Numbered from the stretch's first letter, positions 38,618 to 50,585 are shown. The stretch: 64,000 nt of DNA from Vogesella fluminis (GCF_014652335.1 NZ_BMYP01000001.1:72268-136267); one strand, 5' to 3'. The notes: generated from the sequence alone by a model not told the origin. Made by a program: numbers and translations.

Positions 38618-40123
38618 TCAGCCCAGCTTGTTGTCGGCGATGTGGTAGTGCGGGTCTTCGAAGCGGTTCACCTCCACCATGCCCTTGGCCTTGTCCAGCA
38701 GCTCCAGGCAGTCCGGGCTCAGGTGGCGCAGGTGCAAGGTCTTGCCTTCCTGCTGGTAGCGCGCGGCCAGCGCATCAATGGCCTCGATGGCGGAGTGGTC
38801 GACCACCCGCGCGCGGCGGAACTCGATCACCACGTGCTCCGGGTCGCTCCTGGGCGCGAACAGCTCGCTGAAGTTGGCCGCAGAGGCGAAGAACAGGCTG
38901 CCTTCCAGCTCGTACACCTTCCAGCCCTGCGCGTCGGTGCGGGTCGTGACACGGATGGTCTTGGCGTGCTGCCAGGCGAACACCAGCGCGGCAAACATCA
39001 CGCCAGCCAGTACGGCGATGGCCAGATCGGTCAGCACGGTAATGACCGTCACGCCGACGACGATGATCGCGTCCTGGCGCGGGATCTTGCGCAGCGCCTG
39101 CAGGCTGCCCCACTCGAAGGTCTTCTCGGCCACCACGAACATCAGCCCCACCAGCGCCGCCAGCGGAATCATCTCGATCCACGGTGCCAGGAACAGGATG
39201 AAGCCGAGCAGGAACAGCGCGGCGACGATGCCGGATGCACGCTGACGGGCGCCGTTGTTGATGTTGATCATGCTCTGGCCGATCATGGCGCAGCCGCCCA
39301 TGGTGGCAAAAAAGCCGGCCACCACGTTGGCCGCACCTTGCGCCAGCGATTCGCGGTTGGGCTGGCCGCGGCTGTCGGTAATGTCGTCGATCAGGTTCAG
39401 CGTCAGCAGCGATTCGATCAGGCCGATGGCGGCCAGAATCAGCGAATACGGCAGGATGATGTAGAGCGTGTCCAGCGTCAGCGGCACCTGCGGCAGGTGG
39501 AACTGCGGCAGGCCGCCGGCAATGGAGCCCATGTCGCCGACAGTCTTGGTGTCGATGCCGAGACCGGCCACCAGCGCGGCCACGATCAGGATCGCGGCCA
39601 GTGCCGACGGAATCGCCGTCGTCAGCCTGGGCAACAGGTAGATGATGGCCATGGTCAGCGCGATCAGCCCGCCCATGGTCAGCAGCTGCCGGCCGTCCAT
39701 CCACGCGCCATCCAGCCTGAAATGACCGAACTGTGCCAGGAAGATCACGATCGCCAGGCCGTTGACGAAGCCCAGCATCACCGGATGCGGCACCATGCGG
39801 ATGAATTTGCCCAGTTTCAGCACGCCGAACAGCAGCTGGAATATCCCCATCAGCACCACGCTGGCGAACAGGTATTCGACGCCGTGCCGGGTGACGATGC
39901 TGACCATCACCACCGCCAGCGCGCCGGTGGCGCCGGAGATCATGCCCGGACGGCCGCCGAACAGCGCCGTGATCAGGCACAGGAAAAAGGCGGCATACAG
40001 CCCGGTCAGCGGGCTGACGTGGGCGATCAGCGCGAAGGCGATCGCCTCCGGCACCAGTGCCAGCGCCACGGTAAGACCACTAAAAAATTCGGTTTTCAAT
40101 GCCGCAGGGCCTGAATTGCTCAA
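38618..40123 (-). CDS. SulP-family anion permease with STAS domain
   Basis: A 501-residue transporter. About 12 helices (residues 10-390) include the family blocks GLTVALALVPEAIAFALIAHVSPLTGLYAAFF and FFATMGGCAMIGQSMININNGARQRASGI; a cytoplasmic STAS domain occupies the C-terminal 100 residues (VYELEGSLFFASAANFSELF...VVDHSAIEAIDAL). Relatives move sulfate, bicarbonate or dicarboxylates. The start is TTG 40123, chosen for the GGAG seven bases upstream and because the family block follows directly; the longer frame to 40333 looks noncoding. Two motif copies lie inside (38872, 39325). Confidence 0.9.
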   Translation of the reverse strand: MSNSGPAALKTEFFSGLTVALALVPEAIAFALIAHVSPLTGLYAAFFLCLITALFGGRPGMISGATGALAVVMVSIVTRHGVEYLFASVVLMGIFQLLFGVLKLGKFIRMVPHPVMLGFVNGLAIVIFLAQFGHFRLDGAWMDGRQLLTMGGLIALTMAIIYLLPRLTTAIPSALAAILIVAALVAGLGIDTKTVGDMGSIAGGLPQFHLPQVPLTLDTLYIILPYSLILAAIGLIESLLTLNLIDDITDSRGQPNRESLAQGAANVVAGFFATMGGCAMIGQSMININNGARQRASGIVAALFLLGFILFLAPWIEMIPLAALVGLMFVVAEKTFEWGSLQALRKIPRQDAIIVVGVTVITVLTDLAIAVLAGVMFAALVFAWQHAKTIRVTTRTDAQGWKVYELEGSLFFASAANFSELFAPRSDPEHVVIEFRRARVVDHSAIEAIDALAARYQQEGKTLHLRHLSPDCLELLDKAKGMVEVNRFEDPHYHIADNKLG

Positions 40124-40387
40124 AACGGTTCTCCAGAAAAACAGCGCGCGCGCAGCGCGCACGGCCGCACAGGGCGGCAGCGCATACGGCGCCAAGCTCG
40201 ATACGGAAGCGGGCGGAAACGCCCGGAGAGAAGTGCGGAACAGCCTGGGAAGGGACGCAGTGCTACATCGGTCTGGCTCTGGCAGGTCGGAAAAACCGGC
40301 GATTATTCCACAAAAACAGTCACTTGTCGCCACGGGTGGCGCTCAGCCGGTACGCAAGGTTGGCCGCAACGTGCCGCTGCCGGGCGG

Positions 40388-41167
40388 CTATGGGCGGAAC
40401 AGCGGCTGCTCCGCCCCCGGCAGGCGGTAGCGCTGCGCCAGCGTCTGGTACAGCCCGGCCTGCGCCTGCTGCTGCAGCGCCTTGTTGAAGCGGTCGCGCG
40501 CGCGCGCATCGCGGAACGACAGCGCGTACTGCGTCGGCGGGAACAGTGCGTGGGTGCACAGCGCCTGGCGGTTGTTCAGCGGCACGTCCGGCTGCATCGA
40601 GAAGTGCAGGAAGATGAACAGGTCGGAGATCACGACATCGGTGCGGCCGGTGAACAGCAGGTTGTTCAGTATCGGCTGCGGCGACGACTCGACGTACTCG
40701 GCATTGGCCCTGGCCATCGCCGCAAATTCGGCGCCGAGAAAACGCTGCGCGTTGTGGAAGGCCGCCACCCGGTACTGCCCCAGCTCGGTGATGTGCTTGG
40801 GCTGCAGGTGGCGCTGGCACAGCGTGATCGCCATATTGCGGTAGGCGATGTAGGGCTCGGACACGAACGGACCATTGTTGGAGATGGCGGCGTCGATGCG
40901 GCCGTCGGCCAGCGCCTGTTGCGCGCGCTGGTTGGGCAGCAGCACGATCCTGGGCTGGTAGCCGGCGGCGCGCAGCACGCTGCCGACCAGCTCGTACTCG
41001 ATGCCGCGCGCCCCGTCGGCGATGATGTACGGCGGCTTGTTTTCGCCCAGCGCCACCTTCAGCACCGGCAGCGGCGGCGACTCCAGCGCCTGCGCCGGCA
41101 GCGCCAGCCACAGCAGTGCCGCCGTCAGCAGCCGGCGCGGCCAACCTTGGGCCGGGTAGCGCGCCAT
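40388..41167 (-). CDS. Periplasmic amino-acid-type substrate-binding protein
   Basis: A 259-residue protein with a signal peptide (RRLLTAALLWLALPAQA) followed by the SBP_bac_3 fold: KVALGENKPPYIIADGARGIEYELVGSVLRAAGYQ, then ALADGRIDAAISN and GRTDVVISDLFIFLHF. Such proteins bind amino acids or related ligands, either for an ABC importer or as a stand-alone sensor; no permease gene is nearby. It begins 2 bases after the metH stop on the same strand and is probably co-transcribed. A motif copy at 41137 sits inside the signal-peptide codons. Confidence 0.85.
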   Translation of the reverse strand: MARYPAQGWPRRLLTAALLWLALPAQALESPPLPVLKVALGENKPPYIIADGARGIEYELVGSVLRAAGYQPRIVLLPNQRAQQALADGRIDAAISNNGPFVSEPYIAYRNMAITLCQRHLQPKHITELGQYRVAAFHNAQRFLGAEFAAMARANAEYVESSPQPILNNLLFTGRTDVVISDLFIFLHFSMQPDVPLNNRQALCTHALFPPTQYALSFRDARARDRFNKALQQQAQAGLYQTLAQRYRLPGAEQPLFRP

Positions 41168-41169
41168 GA

Positions 41170-44904
<3,735 letters not shown>

Positions 44905-45029
44905 GGCAAAGGCGGCTTTTTTTAAGTAAAACTAGGTAGATGCGGAGCCGGTTATCTTAACATCGCGCACGCGGCTGCGAGATCGAATCCTTAGATCGAG
45001 CATTTATAACCATCTGGCTGGTGATTCAT

Positions 45030-45788
45030 ATGAAAACCACACTTCCGGTGCTAACCATGGCCGCGGCCGCCCTGCTGGCCGGTGGCGCCCAGGCGGCGCC
45101 GGCGCTGCGCATCGGCATCGCCGATTCCGACTCCGCCCCCATCGTGGTGCTGGCCGGCGACCGGCTGGTCGGCGGGCTGTCGAAGGAGCTGGGCGAAGAG
45201 CTGGGACGCACGCTGAAGGCGCCGGTGGAGTTCATCGTGGTGTCACGTAAGCGGGTGGAGCTGGCCATCGACAACGGCAGCATCGACATCGTGTGCAACA
45301 CCAATCCGGCGTGGTATGTCGGCGCCTCGCGCGTCGGCTGGACGCGCGAGTTCTACCCGCAGATCGAGCGGGTGATGTCGCTGAAGCCGCACCCGCGCAC
45401 CATAGCCAGCATCGACGAGCTGGCCGGGCAGCGCATCGGCGTGATCGGCGGCTACCACTACAACACGGTGGAGCCGCTGTGGCAGGGCCAGCGCGCCACC
45501 CGCGTCAACCAGCCGCGGCTGCCGCTGTTGATGCGCGCGCTGCAGACCGGCATGGTCGACGTGGTGATCAACTCCGAGCTGGAAATGAGCGCCTGGGCGC
45601 GCGCCAACCCGGCGCAGGCGGCCAATCTGCGCCTGCATCCGCTGGTGGTGTCGTCGATGCCGACGCGCTGCGCGGTGTCGCCGGCCAGCCGCTACAGCGA
45701 GAGCCGGCTGGACCAGGCCATCGGCGAGATGGAACAAAACGGCAGCATCCGCCGTATCCTTGACCGCTATGAATGGAACAACCGCTAA
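45030..45788 (+). CDS. Periplasmic substrate-binding protein (SBP_bac_3-like)
   Basis: A 252-residue protein with a signal peptide (LTMAAAALLAGGAQA) and a transporter-type binding fold: LRIGIADSDSAPIVVLAGDRLVGGLSKELGEELGRTL, then AIDNGSIDIVCNTNPAWYVGA and LAGQRIGVIGGYHYN. The ligand is unknown. It resembles the protein at 40388-41167 in fold but not closely in sequence. ATG 45030 is preferred; a GTG three codons earlier is possible. It is divergent from metH with 125 bases between them. A motif variant follows 2 bases after the stop. Confidence 0.82.
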   Translation: MKTTLPVLTMAAAALLAGGAQAAPALRIGIADSDSAPIVVLAGDRLVGGLSKELGEELGRTLKAPVEFIVVSRKRVELAIDNGSIDIVCNTNPAWYVGASRVGWTREFYPQIERVMSLKPHPRTIASIDELAGQRIGVIGGYHYNTVEPLWQGQRATRVNQPRLPLLMRALQTGMVDVVINSELEMSAWARANPAQAANLRLHPLVVSSMPTRCAVSPASRYSESRLDQAIGEMEQNGSIRRILDRYEWNNR

Positions 45789-45836
45789 ACCTTGGCCGCA
45801 ACGGCTGGCCGCCCGCCTCAAGCCTTGCCAGGTGCC

Positions 45837-45912
45837 ATGAACCAGCGCTACCTCTATCTGCACGGTTTCCAGTCCGGCCCGCAATCGCTGAAGGCGCGCG
45901 AGACCGCCGCCA
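45837..45912 (+). pseudogene. Remnant of a YqiA-type (UPF0227) esterase
   Basis: The 25 codons from ATG 45837 encode MNQRYLYLHGFQSGPQSLKARE, which matches the N-terminus of YqiA/UPF0227 alpha/beta-hydrolases (L-Y-L-H-G-F-x-S-x-P-x-S-x-K-A). The similarity stops near 45912, and the frame runs on without family likeness to a stop at 46005-46007. Intact proteins have about 190 residues, including a serine nucleophile that is missing here, so this is a decayed 5' end left after a deletion. It could instead be a tiny new gene. Confidence 0.6.
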
Positions 45913-46003
45913 GACCGCGCGCTAACGAACACTGTGTTCCCCCGCGTGGCGCGCGCTTTGCGGCACACTGCCGCTGTTACCGACCCCACGCTCCGGAGGC
46001 ACC

Positions 46004-46978
46004 ATGAACCTGACCATCCGCCTGCCGCACTGCGGCGGCCCCGATGTCCTGCGCGCCGAAGACGCCGCCATCCCCGTGCCGGCCGCCGGTGAAGTGCTGC
46101 TGCGCCACACCGCCATCGGCGTCAACTTCATCGACACCTACTACCGCAGCGGGCTGTATCCGCTGCCGCTGCCGTCCGGGCTGGGCTCCGAGGCCGCCGC
46201 CGTGGTGGAGGCGCTCGGCGACGGTGTCAGCCACCTGCAGGTCGGCGACCGCGTCGCCTACGCCGGCGGTGCGCAGGGCGCCTACAGCCAGTGGCGCACG
46301 CTGCCGGCGGCGCTGCTGGTGAAGCTGCCGGACGACATCGGCGACGAGAGCGCCGCCTGCGTGATGCTGCAGGGCATGACCGTGGAGTACCTGATCCGCC
46401 GCACCTATGCGGTGCAGCCCGGCCAGACCGTGCTGTGGCACGCCGCCGCCGGCGGCGTCGGCCAGATCGCGGTGCAGTGGCTCAGTTCGCTGGGCGTCAA
46501 GGTGATCGGCACCGCCGGCTCCGACGCCAAGGCGGCGCTGGCGCGCGCGCTCGGCTGCGCGCACGTCATCAACTACCGCGAGGAAGACGTGGTGGCGCGG
46601 GTGCGCGAGCTGACCGGCGACCGCGGCGTGCCGGTGGTGTACGACTCGGTGGGCAAGGATACCTTCGACATCTCGCTGGACTGCCTCGCGCCGCGCGGCA
46701 TGTTCGTCAGCTTCGGCAACGCCTCCGGCGCGGTGCCGCCGTTCGCGCCGCTGCTGCTGTCGCAGAAGGGCTCGCTGTACTTCACCCGCCCGCGGCTGGG
46801 CGACTACGTGGCCACCCGCGCCGAGCTGGAGGCCAGCGCCGCGGCGCTGTTCGAGCGCATCGGCGCCGGCGCGGTGAAGGTGCAGCCGTCGGCGCGCTAC
46901 GCGCTGGCCGACGCGGCACAGGCGCACGCCGACCTGGAAGCGCGGCGCACCACCGGCTCCCTCATTCTGCTGCCCTGA
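46004..46978 (+). CDS. NADPH:quinone oxidoreductase (medium-chain dehydrogenase family)
   Basis: A 324-residue zinc-free MDR enzyme like Qor. Typical segments: GVNFIDTYYRSGLYPLPLPSGLGSEAAAVVEALG, VLWHAAAGGVGQIAVQWLSSLGVKVIGTAGSDAKAALARALG (NADPH-binding motif A-A-x-G-x-x-G), and the VVYDSVGKDTFDISLDCLAPRGMFVSFGNASG block. It lacks the zinc-ligand cysteines of alcohol dehydrogenases. It reduces quinones one electron at a time or detoxifies electrophiles. ATG 46004 follows a CGGAGG ribosome site. A motif-built hairpin follows the stop. Confidence 0.92.
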   Translation: MNLTIRLPHCGGPDVLRAEDAAIPVPAAGEVLLRHTAIGVNFIDTYYRSGLYPLPLPSGLGSEAAAVVEALGDGVSHLQVGDRVAYAGGAQGAYSQWRTLPAALLVKLPDDIGDESAACVMLQGMTVEYLIRRTYAVQPGQTVLWHAAAGGVGQIAVQWLSSLGVKVIGTAGSDAKAALARALGCAHVINYREEDVVARVRELTGDRGVPVVYDSVGKDTFDISLDCLAPRGMFVSFGNASGAVPPFAPLLLSQKGSLYFTRPRLGDYVATRAELEASAAALFERIGAGAVKVQPSARYALADAAQAHADLEARRTTGSLILLP

Positions 46979-46998
46979 GCGCGACGCTTCCGGACGAC

Positions 46999-47043
46999 AA
47001 AAGGTTGGCCGCAACACCGTCACGGTGTTGCGGCCAACCTTTT
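46999..47043. terminator. Terminator built from two inverted GGTTGGCCGCAA motifs
   Basis: An almost perfect palindrome: motif copies at 47003-47014 and 47028-47039 in opposite orientation, extended by AAAA and TTTT ends and by ACACCG/CGGTGT near the centre, giving a stem of about 20 pairs. It serves the quinone reductase gene (ends 46978) and possibly the minus gene ending at 47064. Confidence 0.85.
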
Positions 47044-47063
47044 CCTTGTATCACTGTTCCGGC

Positions 47064-47387
47064 CTAATCGCGCTCGGCATCCTGCTGCTGGCGCCAGCGC
47101 TGGTGATGCGGCGGCCTGTCGCCCCGTTCATGGCGCGGACCGGGCCCGGCAGCATCGCCATCCGGCGGCAGGTAGTGCCAGCGGCGCAGCTGTTTCAGCG
47201 CGTGCGCCTCTTCCCGCGTCAGCTCACCGCGCTCCACCGCCTCGCGCAGGCGCAGGTCGCGCAGGCGATGCGGTGGCGCCGCCCCGGCCTGCCACGCGGG
47301 CGGGCCGTTGTCGGCACGCCAGGGCGGGGCCGCCAGCGCGCTGTTGCCGGCCAGCAGCGCCAGCAGGAGCAGGAAAAGGGCTTTCAT
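47064..47387 (-). CDS. Hypothetical periplasmic protein
   Basis: A 107-residue protein with a clear signal peptide (MKALFLLLLALLAGNSALAAPPW). The mature part is rich in Pro, Arg and His, with a helical stretch LRDLRLREAVERGELTREEAHALKQLRRWHYLPPDG and a basic, histidine-containing tail. I recognise no family; the EAVERGELTREEA segment resembles short helices in small periplasmic metal-responsive proteins. It lies downstream of a similar small periplasmic gene on the same strand, next to a two-component system. Confidence 0.6.
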   Translation of the reverse strand: MKALFLLLLALLAGNSALAAPPWRADNGPPAWQAGAAPPHRLRDLRLREAVERGELTREEAHALKQLRRWHYLPPDGDAAGPGPRHERGDRPPHHQRWRQQQDAERD

Positions 47388-47445
47388 GCGTGCATTTTAT
47401 CCCGCAGCGCGCACGGCTGCCACGGCTGCCGCGCGGTGCTCAGTT

Positions 47446-47850
47446 TCAGTTGCTTTTGGCGGCAGGCGGGGTCGCTGGCGCGCCGCAATGCCCGTCACCG
47501 TGATGGTGACGCATCCTGTCGCCCCGGTACTGCTTGCCGGCCGCCGCTTCCGGCCACGTCTCGCGCTTGGCGCTGCGATCGTTGTTGGCGATCAAAGCCT
47601 TGGTCTTGGCCTGCAGCTGCTGGTGCAGCTTCTGCATCTGCGCGTGTACGGCGTCGCGCTCCTTCTTCAGCTGGCTCAGCTCGGCGTCGGTCAGCGCGCC
47701 GGACATCACCGCCTCGTGGTAGGCGCGCATGTGCTGGCGCATTTCCTCGCGCTGCGGCTTGCCGTCGCCACCAAAGGCGAAAGCAGTCAGCGATACGCCG
47801 GCCAGCAGGCTGGCGAGCAGGGTCACGGCAACGGTACGTTTGGCATTCAT
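47446..47850 (-). CDS. Helical, histidine-rich periplasmic protein
   Basis: A 134-residue protein with a signal peptide (MNAKRTVAVTLLASLLAGVSLTAFA). The mature part is largely helical (EEMRQHMRAYHEAVMSGALTDAELSQLKKERDAVHAQMQKLHQQLQAKTKALIAN), a layout reminiscent of CpxP/Spy-type periplasmic chaperones, but no LTxxQ motif is clear. The C-terminal HHHGDGHCG cluster could bind metal. It is divergent from the OmpR/EnvZ-like genes, with the direct-repeat operator between them, so it is a likely target or regulator of that system. Confidence 0.6.
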   Translation of the reverse strand: MNAKRTVAVTLLASLLAGVSLTAFAFGGDGKPQREEMRQHMRAYHEAVMSGALTDAELSQLKKERDAVHAQMQKLHQQLQAKTKALIANNDRSAKRETWPEAAAGKQYRGDRMRHHHGDGHCGAPATPPAAKSN

Positions 47851-47937
47851 GGTCAGACTCCTCGGTTACGACATCAAAAGGGGATGAGCTGACTGTACGC
47901 GGCAGGTTTTGCCCGGGTATTGCCGCGGCGGCGGCAA

Positions 47938-47975
47938 GTGTTAACAGGTGTTAACTGCCGCCGCCGCGTTAACGG
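47938..47975. promoter_or_regulatory. Putative response-regulator binding site (direct repeats)
   Basis: GTGTTAACAG (47938-47947) and GTGTTAACTG (47948-47957) are direct repeats with an exact 10-base period, and GCGTTAACGG (47966-47975) is a third, related unit. Tandem half-sites at one helical turn are the usual target of OmpR/PhoB-type regulators. The site lies 73 bases before the regulator gene at 48048 and about 90 bases before the divergent periplasmic gene, so it could control both. Confidence 0.6.
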
Positions 47976-48047
47976 CTGTTCATATCCGGGCTGACTTGGC
48001 GCGGCAGGCGCGTTACGCTTGGCAGATAAAGAGACGGGGTGTAACGG

Positions 48048-48779
48048 ATGGAAAACCACAAGATACTGGTCGTCGACGACGATGTGCGCCTGCGCGAGCT
48101 GCTGCAGCGCTACCTGGCGCAGCAGGGCTTCAGCGTCGACACGCTGCCGGACGCGCGCGACCTCGACCGCAAGCTGGCGCGCAACCGCCCGGACCTGCTG
48201 GTGCTGGACGTGATGATGCCCGGCGACGACGGGCTGGCGGTGGTGCGCCGCCTGCGCGCACAGGGCGAGCCGATCCCGGTGATCATGCTCACCGCGCGCG
48301 GCGAGGACATCGACCGCATCCTCGGCCTGGAAATGGGCGCCGACGACTATCTGGCCAAGCCCTTCAACCCGCGCGAGCTGGCCGCGCGCATCCACGCGGT
48401 GCTGCGCCGCCACGCGCAGACGCCGGTGGTGATGGCGCAGCACGACGCCGACGAGGTGCTGGGCTTCGGCAACTGCGAGCTGCACCCGGCACGGCGCGAG
48501 CTGCTGCGCGGCGGCCAGCCGGTGACACTGACCACCGCCGAGTACGCGGTGCTGCTGGCGCTGGCCAGCCACCCGCGGCGGCCGCTGACGCGCGAACAGC
48601 TGATGGAGCTGGCGCTGGGCAAGGGCGGCGGCGAATCGCAGGACCGCAGCATCGACGTGCACATCTCGCGGCTGCGCAAGCTGATCGAGGACGGCGACGG
48701 TGCGCCGCGCTACCTGCAGACGGTGTGGGGCTACGGCTACGTGTTCGTGCCCGACGGCAAGGCAAGGGACACGACATGA
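48048..48779 (+). CDS. OmpR-family response regulator
   Basis: A 243-residue transcription factor. The receiver domain (1-120) has the acidic pocket (VVDDD) and phospho-acceptor D54 (LLVLDVMMPGDDG), with K in LAKPFNP. The C-terminal winged-helix domain (about 140-235) ends in the recognition block QDRSIDVHISRLRKLIEDGDGAPRYLQTVWGYGYVF. It closely resembles OmpR. Its stop overlaps the start of the kinase gene (ATGA), so the pair is co-translated. Direct repeats at 47938-47975 suggest autoregulation. Confidence 0.95.
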   Translation: MENHKILVVDDDVRLRELLQRYLAQQGFSVDTLPDARDLDRKLARNRPDLLVLDVMMPGDDGLAVVRRLRAQGEPIPVIMLTARGEDIDRILGLEMGADDYLAKPFNPRELAARIHAVLRRHAQTPVVMAQHDADEVLGFGNCELHPARRELLRGGQPVTLTTAEYAVLLALASHPRRPLTREQLMELALGKGGGESQDRSIDVHISRLRKLIEDGDGAPRYLQTVWGYGYVFVPDGKARDTT

Positions 48780-50086
48780 GCCTGCTGGCGCGCTTCGGCG
48801 GCACCCTGTTCCTGCGCCTGGCGGCACTGGTGGTGCTGGCGGTACTGGCCAGCCAGGTGTTCACGCTGTGGCTGAGCGAGCAGCAGAAAAGCGCGCTGCT
48901 GGCGCGGCAGCTGTATGCGCAGGTGCTGGACACGCTGGCCGACTACGAGGAAACACTCGACCGGATGCCGGCGGTGGAGCGCGACGCCTTCCTGCTGCGC
49001 AACAACCTGCCCGGCCTGCCGCGGCTGCTGCCGCTGGCGCAGGCGCCGGCAGAGACCTTTCCCGCCCCCGCCGTCGCCAGATCGCTGCAACAGTGGCTGA
49101 GCAATGCCGTCGGCGAGCCGGTCAGCGTGCGCATGAGCCGCGCCCAGCGGCGCGAGCTGTGGATCAAGGTACCGGTGCTGGACAGCCACTACTGGCTGGT
49201 GATGCCGCTGCGCCGCTATTTGCCGCCGGCGCTGCGGCCAACCTTGCAGGCCGCCGGGCTGGTGGCACTGCTGTCGGTGCTGGCCGCCTTCGCGCTGGCA
49301 TGGCGCACCACGCGGCCGCTGAGCCGGCTGGCCAATGCCGCGCGCCATCTCGAAGCCGGACGCATGCCGCAGGCGGTGCCGGTCAGCGGCCCGCGTGAGG
49401 TGCGCGACGTGATCGAGCGCTTCAACACCATGGCACTGGCGCTGGACAAGGCCGCCAGCGAGCGGCGGCTGATGCTGGCCGGGCTGTCGCACGACCTGCG
49501 CACGCCGCTGACGCGGCTGAAGCTGGCAGTGGCGCTGCAGGATGACCACCACGACAAGCAGGGCATGCTCAACGACATCGACGAGCTGTCGCGCATCGTC
49601 GGCCAGTTCATCGACTTCGCGCGCAGCGAGGAAACACGGCCGCTGACGCCGCTGGCGCTGGGCGAGCTGGTCGACAGCGTACTCGCCGGGTTCCGCCGTG
49701 ACGGCATGGAGATCGCCTGGCAGCGCCGCGACGCCACCGTCAACGGCGATGCGCTGGCACTGCAGCGCCTGCTGTCCAACCTGCTGGAAAACGCGCGCCG
49801 CTACGGCCGCGCGCCGTTTTGCGTCAGCCTGCAGCCCGGCGATAGCCACTGCGAGCTGCGCGTGCACGACAGCGGCGACGGCATCGCGCCGGAACTGCAG
49901 CAGGCGGCGCTGATACCGTTCGAAAGGTTGGCCGCGCACCGCGGCAGCGACGGCGGCAGCGGCCTCGGCCTTGCCATCGTCAGCCGCGTGGTGGCGCAGC
50001 ACGGCGGCAGCCTGCGCTTCGACTATCCGCCGGACGGCGGCTTCACGGTGGCGATCACGCTGCCGCTGCCGGCCGCTACCGGCTGA
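48776..50086 (+). CDS. EnvZ-like sensor histidine kinase
   Basis: A 436-residue inner-membrane kinase partnered with the regulator just upstream. Two membrane helices (about 10-30 and 155-175) frame a short periplasmic sensor. A HAMP domain (RPLSRLANAARHLEAGRMPQAVPVSGPREVRDVIERFNTMALAL) leads to the dimerisation helix with phospho-acceptor H239 (LSHDLRTPLTRLKLA), then NLLENARRYG, the DSGDGIAP motif and the ATP lid GSGLGLAIVSRVVAQHGG. The stimulus is unknown. A GCGGCCAACC motif (49233) encodes L-R-P-T-L at the start of the second membrane helix, and another lies at 49926. Confidence 0.93.
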   Translation: MSLLARFGGTLFLRLAALVVLAVLASQVFTLWLSEQQKSALLARQLYAQVLDTLADYEETLDRMPAVERDAFLLRNNLPGLPRLLPLAQAPAETFPAPAVARSLQQWLSNAVGEPVSVRMSRAQRRELWIKVPVLDSHYWLVMPLRRYLPPALRPTLQAAGLVALLSVLAAFALAWRTTRPLSRLANAARHLEAGRMPQAVPVSGPREVRDVIERFNTMALALDKAASERRLMLAGLSHDLRTPLTRLKLAVALQDDHHDKQGMLNDIDELSRIVGQFIDFARSEETRPLTPLALGELVDSVLAGFRRDGMEIAWQRRDATVNGDALALQRLLSNLLENARRYGRAPFCVSLQPGDSHCELRVHDSGDGIAPELQQAALIPFERLAAHRGSDGGSGLGLAIVSRVVAQHGGSLRFDYPPDGGFTVAITLPLPAATG

Positions 50087-50098
50087 GCCCGCAAGCAG

Positions 50099-50122
50099 AA
50101 ACCGGCCACGACGGCCGGTTTT
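50099..50122 (+). terminator. Terminator after the kinase gene
   Basis: Stem AAACCGGCC/GGCCGGTTT with loop ACGAC-type bases and four T. It lies 12 bases beyond the stop. Confidence 0.7.
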
Positions 50123-50142
50123 CCATGGCGGCTATGCCGCGA

Positions 50143-50334
50143 TCACGACTTGCACTTGCAGGTATTGATCCCCAGCAATGCATATGGCGGGCACCAGCCC
50201 AAGATGCCGGTCACGACCAGCACCAGTCCCAGCAGCGCCCACGGCGAGGCCGGGCCGACAAAGGCGAGGCTGGCGATTGCCAGTCCTGCCACGATACGGA
50301 TTGCGCGTTCGATATTGCCGATATTCTGTTTCAT
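50143..50334 (-). CDS. DUF2892 (YgaP-like) inner-membrane protein
   Basis: A 63-residue protein with two hydrophobic helices, matching DUF2892: MKQNIGNIERAIRIVAGLAIASLAFVGP...WALLGLVLVVTGILGWCPPYALLGINTCKCKS. The conserved N-x-G-x-x-(E/D)-R start and the W-C-P-x-Y-x-x-x-G-x-x-T-C end are intact. YgaP carries such a domain fused to a rhodanese in E. coli; stand-alone members have unknown roles, perhaps in sulfide handling. GGAG precedes ATG 50334. The AT-rich palindrome upstream may control it. Confidence 0.88.
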   Translation of the reverse strand: MKQNIGNIERAIRIVAGLAIASLAFVGPASPWALLGLVLVVTGILGWCPPYALLGINTCKCKS

Positions 50335-50360
50335 CGCCTGCTCCTTTGGTTGTCGATGGT

Positions 50361-50386
50361 TCATTATATACATATATAAATTATTT
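50361..50386. promoter_or_regulatory. AT-rich imperfect palindrome upstream of the DUF2892 gene
   Basis: The stretch TTATATACATATATAA (50364-50379) is nearly self-complementary and stands out from the GC-rich surroundings. Sites of this kind upstream of DUF2892/YgaP genes are often bound by ArsR-type sulfur or metal sensors; no such regulator gene is in the window. It may simply be the promoter of the minus-strand gene at 50334. The gap from 50335 to 50585 also holds motif copies at 50427 and 50531. Confidence 0.4.
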
Positions 50387-50585
50387 TCCAATATACGGAT
50401 ATGGCATTCACCATCAGGCCCGCCAAGGTTGGCCGCAAGCCGGGCGACGGCAGACGGCCGTGCTTGTTGCGCAGCGGATGGCGGGTTACCTTTGACTGCT
50501 CGCCTTGTCTGCCGTTCCGGCACCGCGCCGGCGGCCAACCCTGGCTGGTGACGCCGCACCGGCATGTACCTGAAGGAATCCCGCG

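Noticed and set aside
44905-45029. Cobalamin riboswitch before metH
   Set aside because: The metH leader is too short and has no B12-box-like string.
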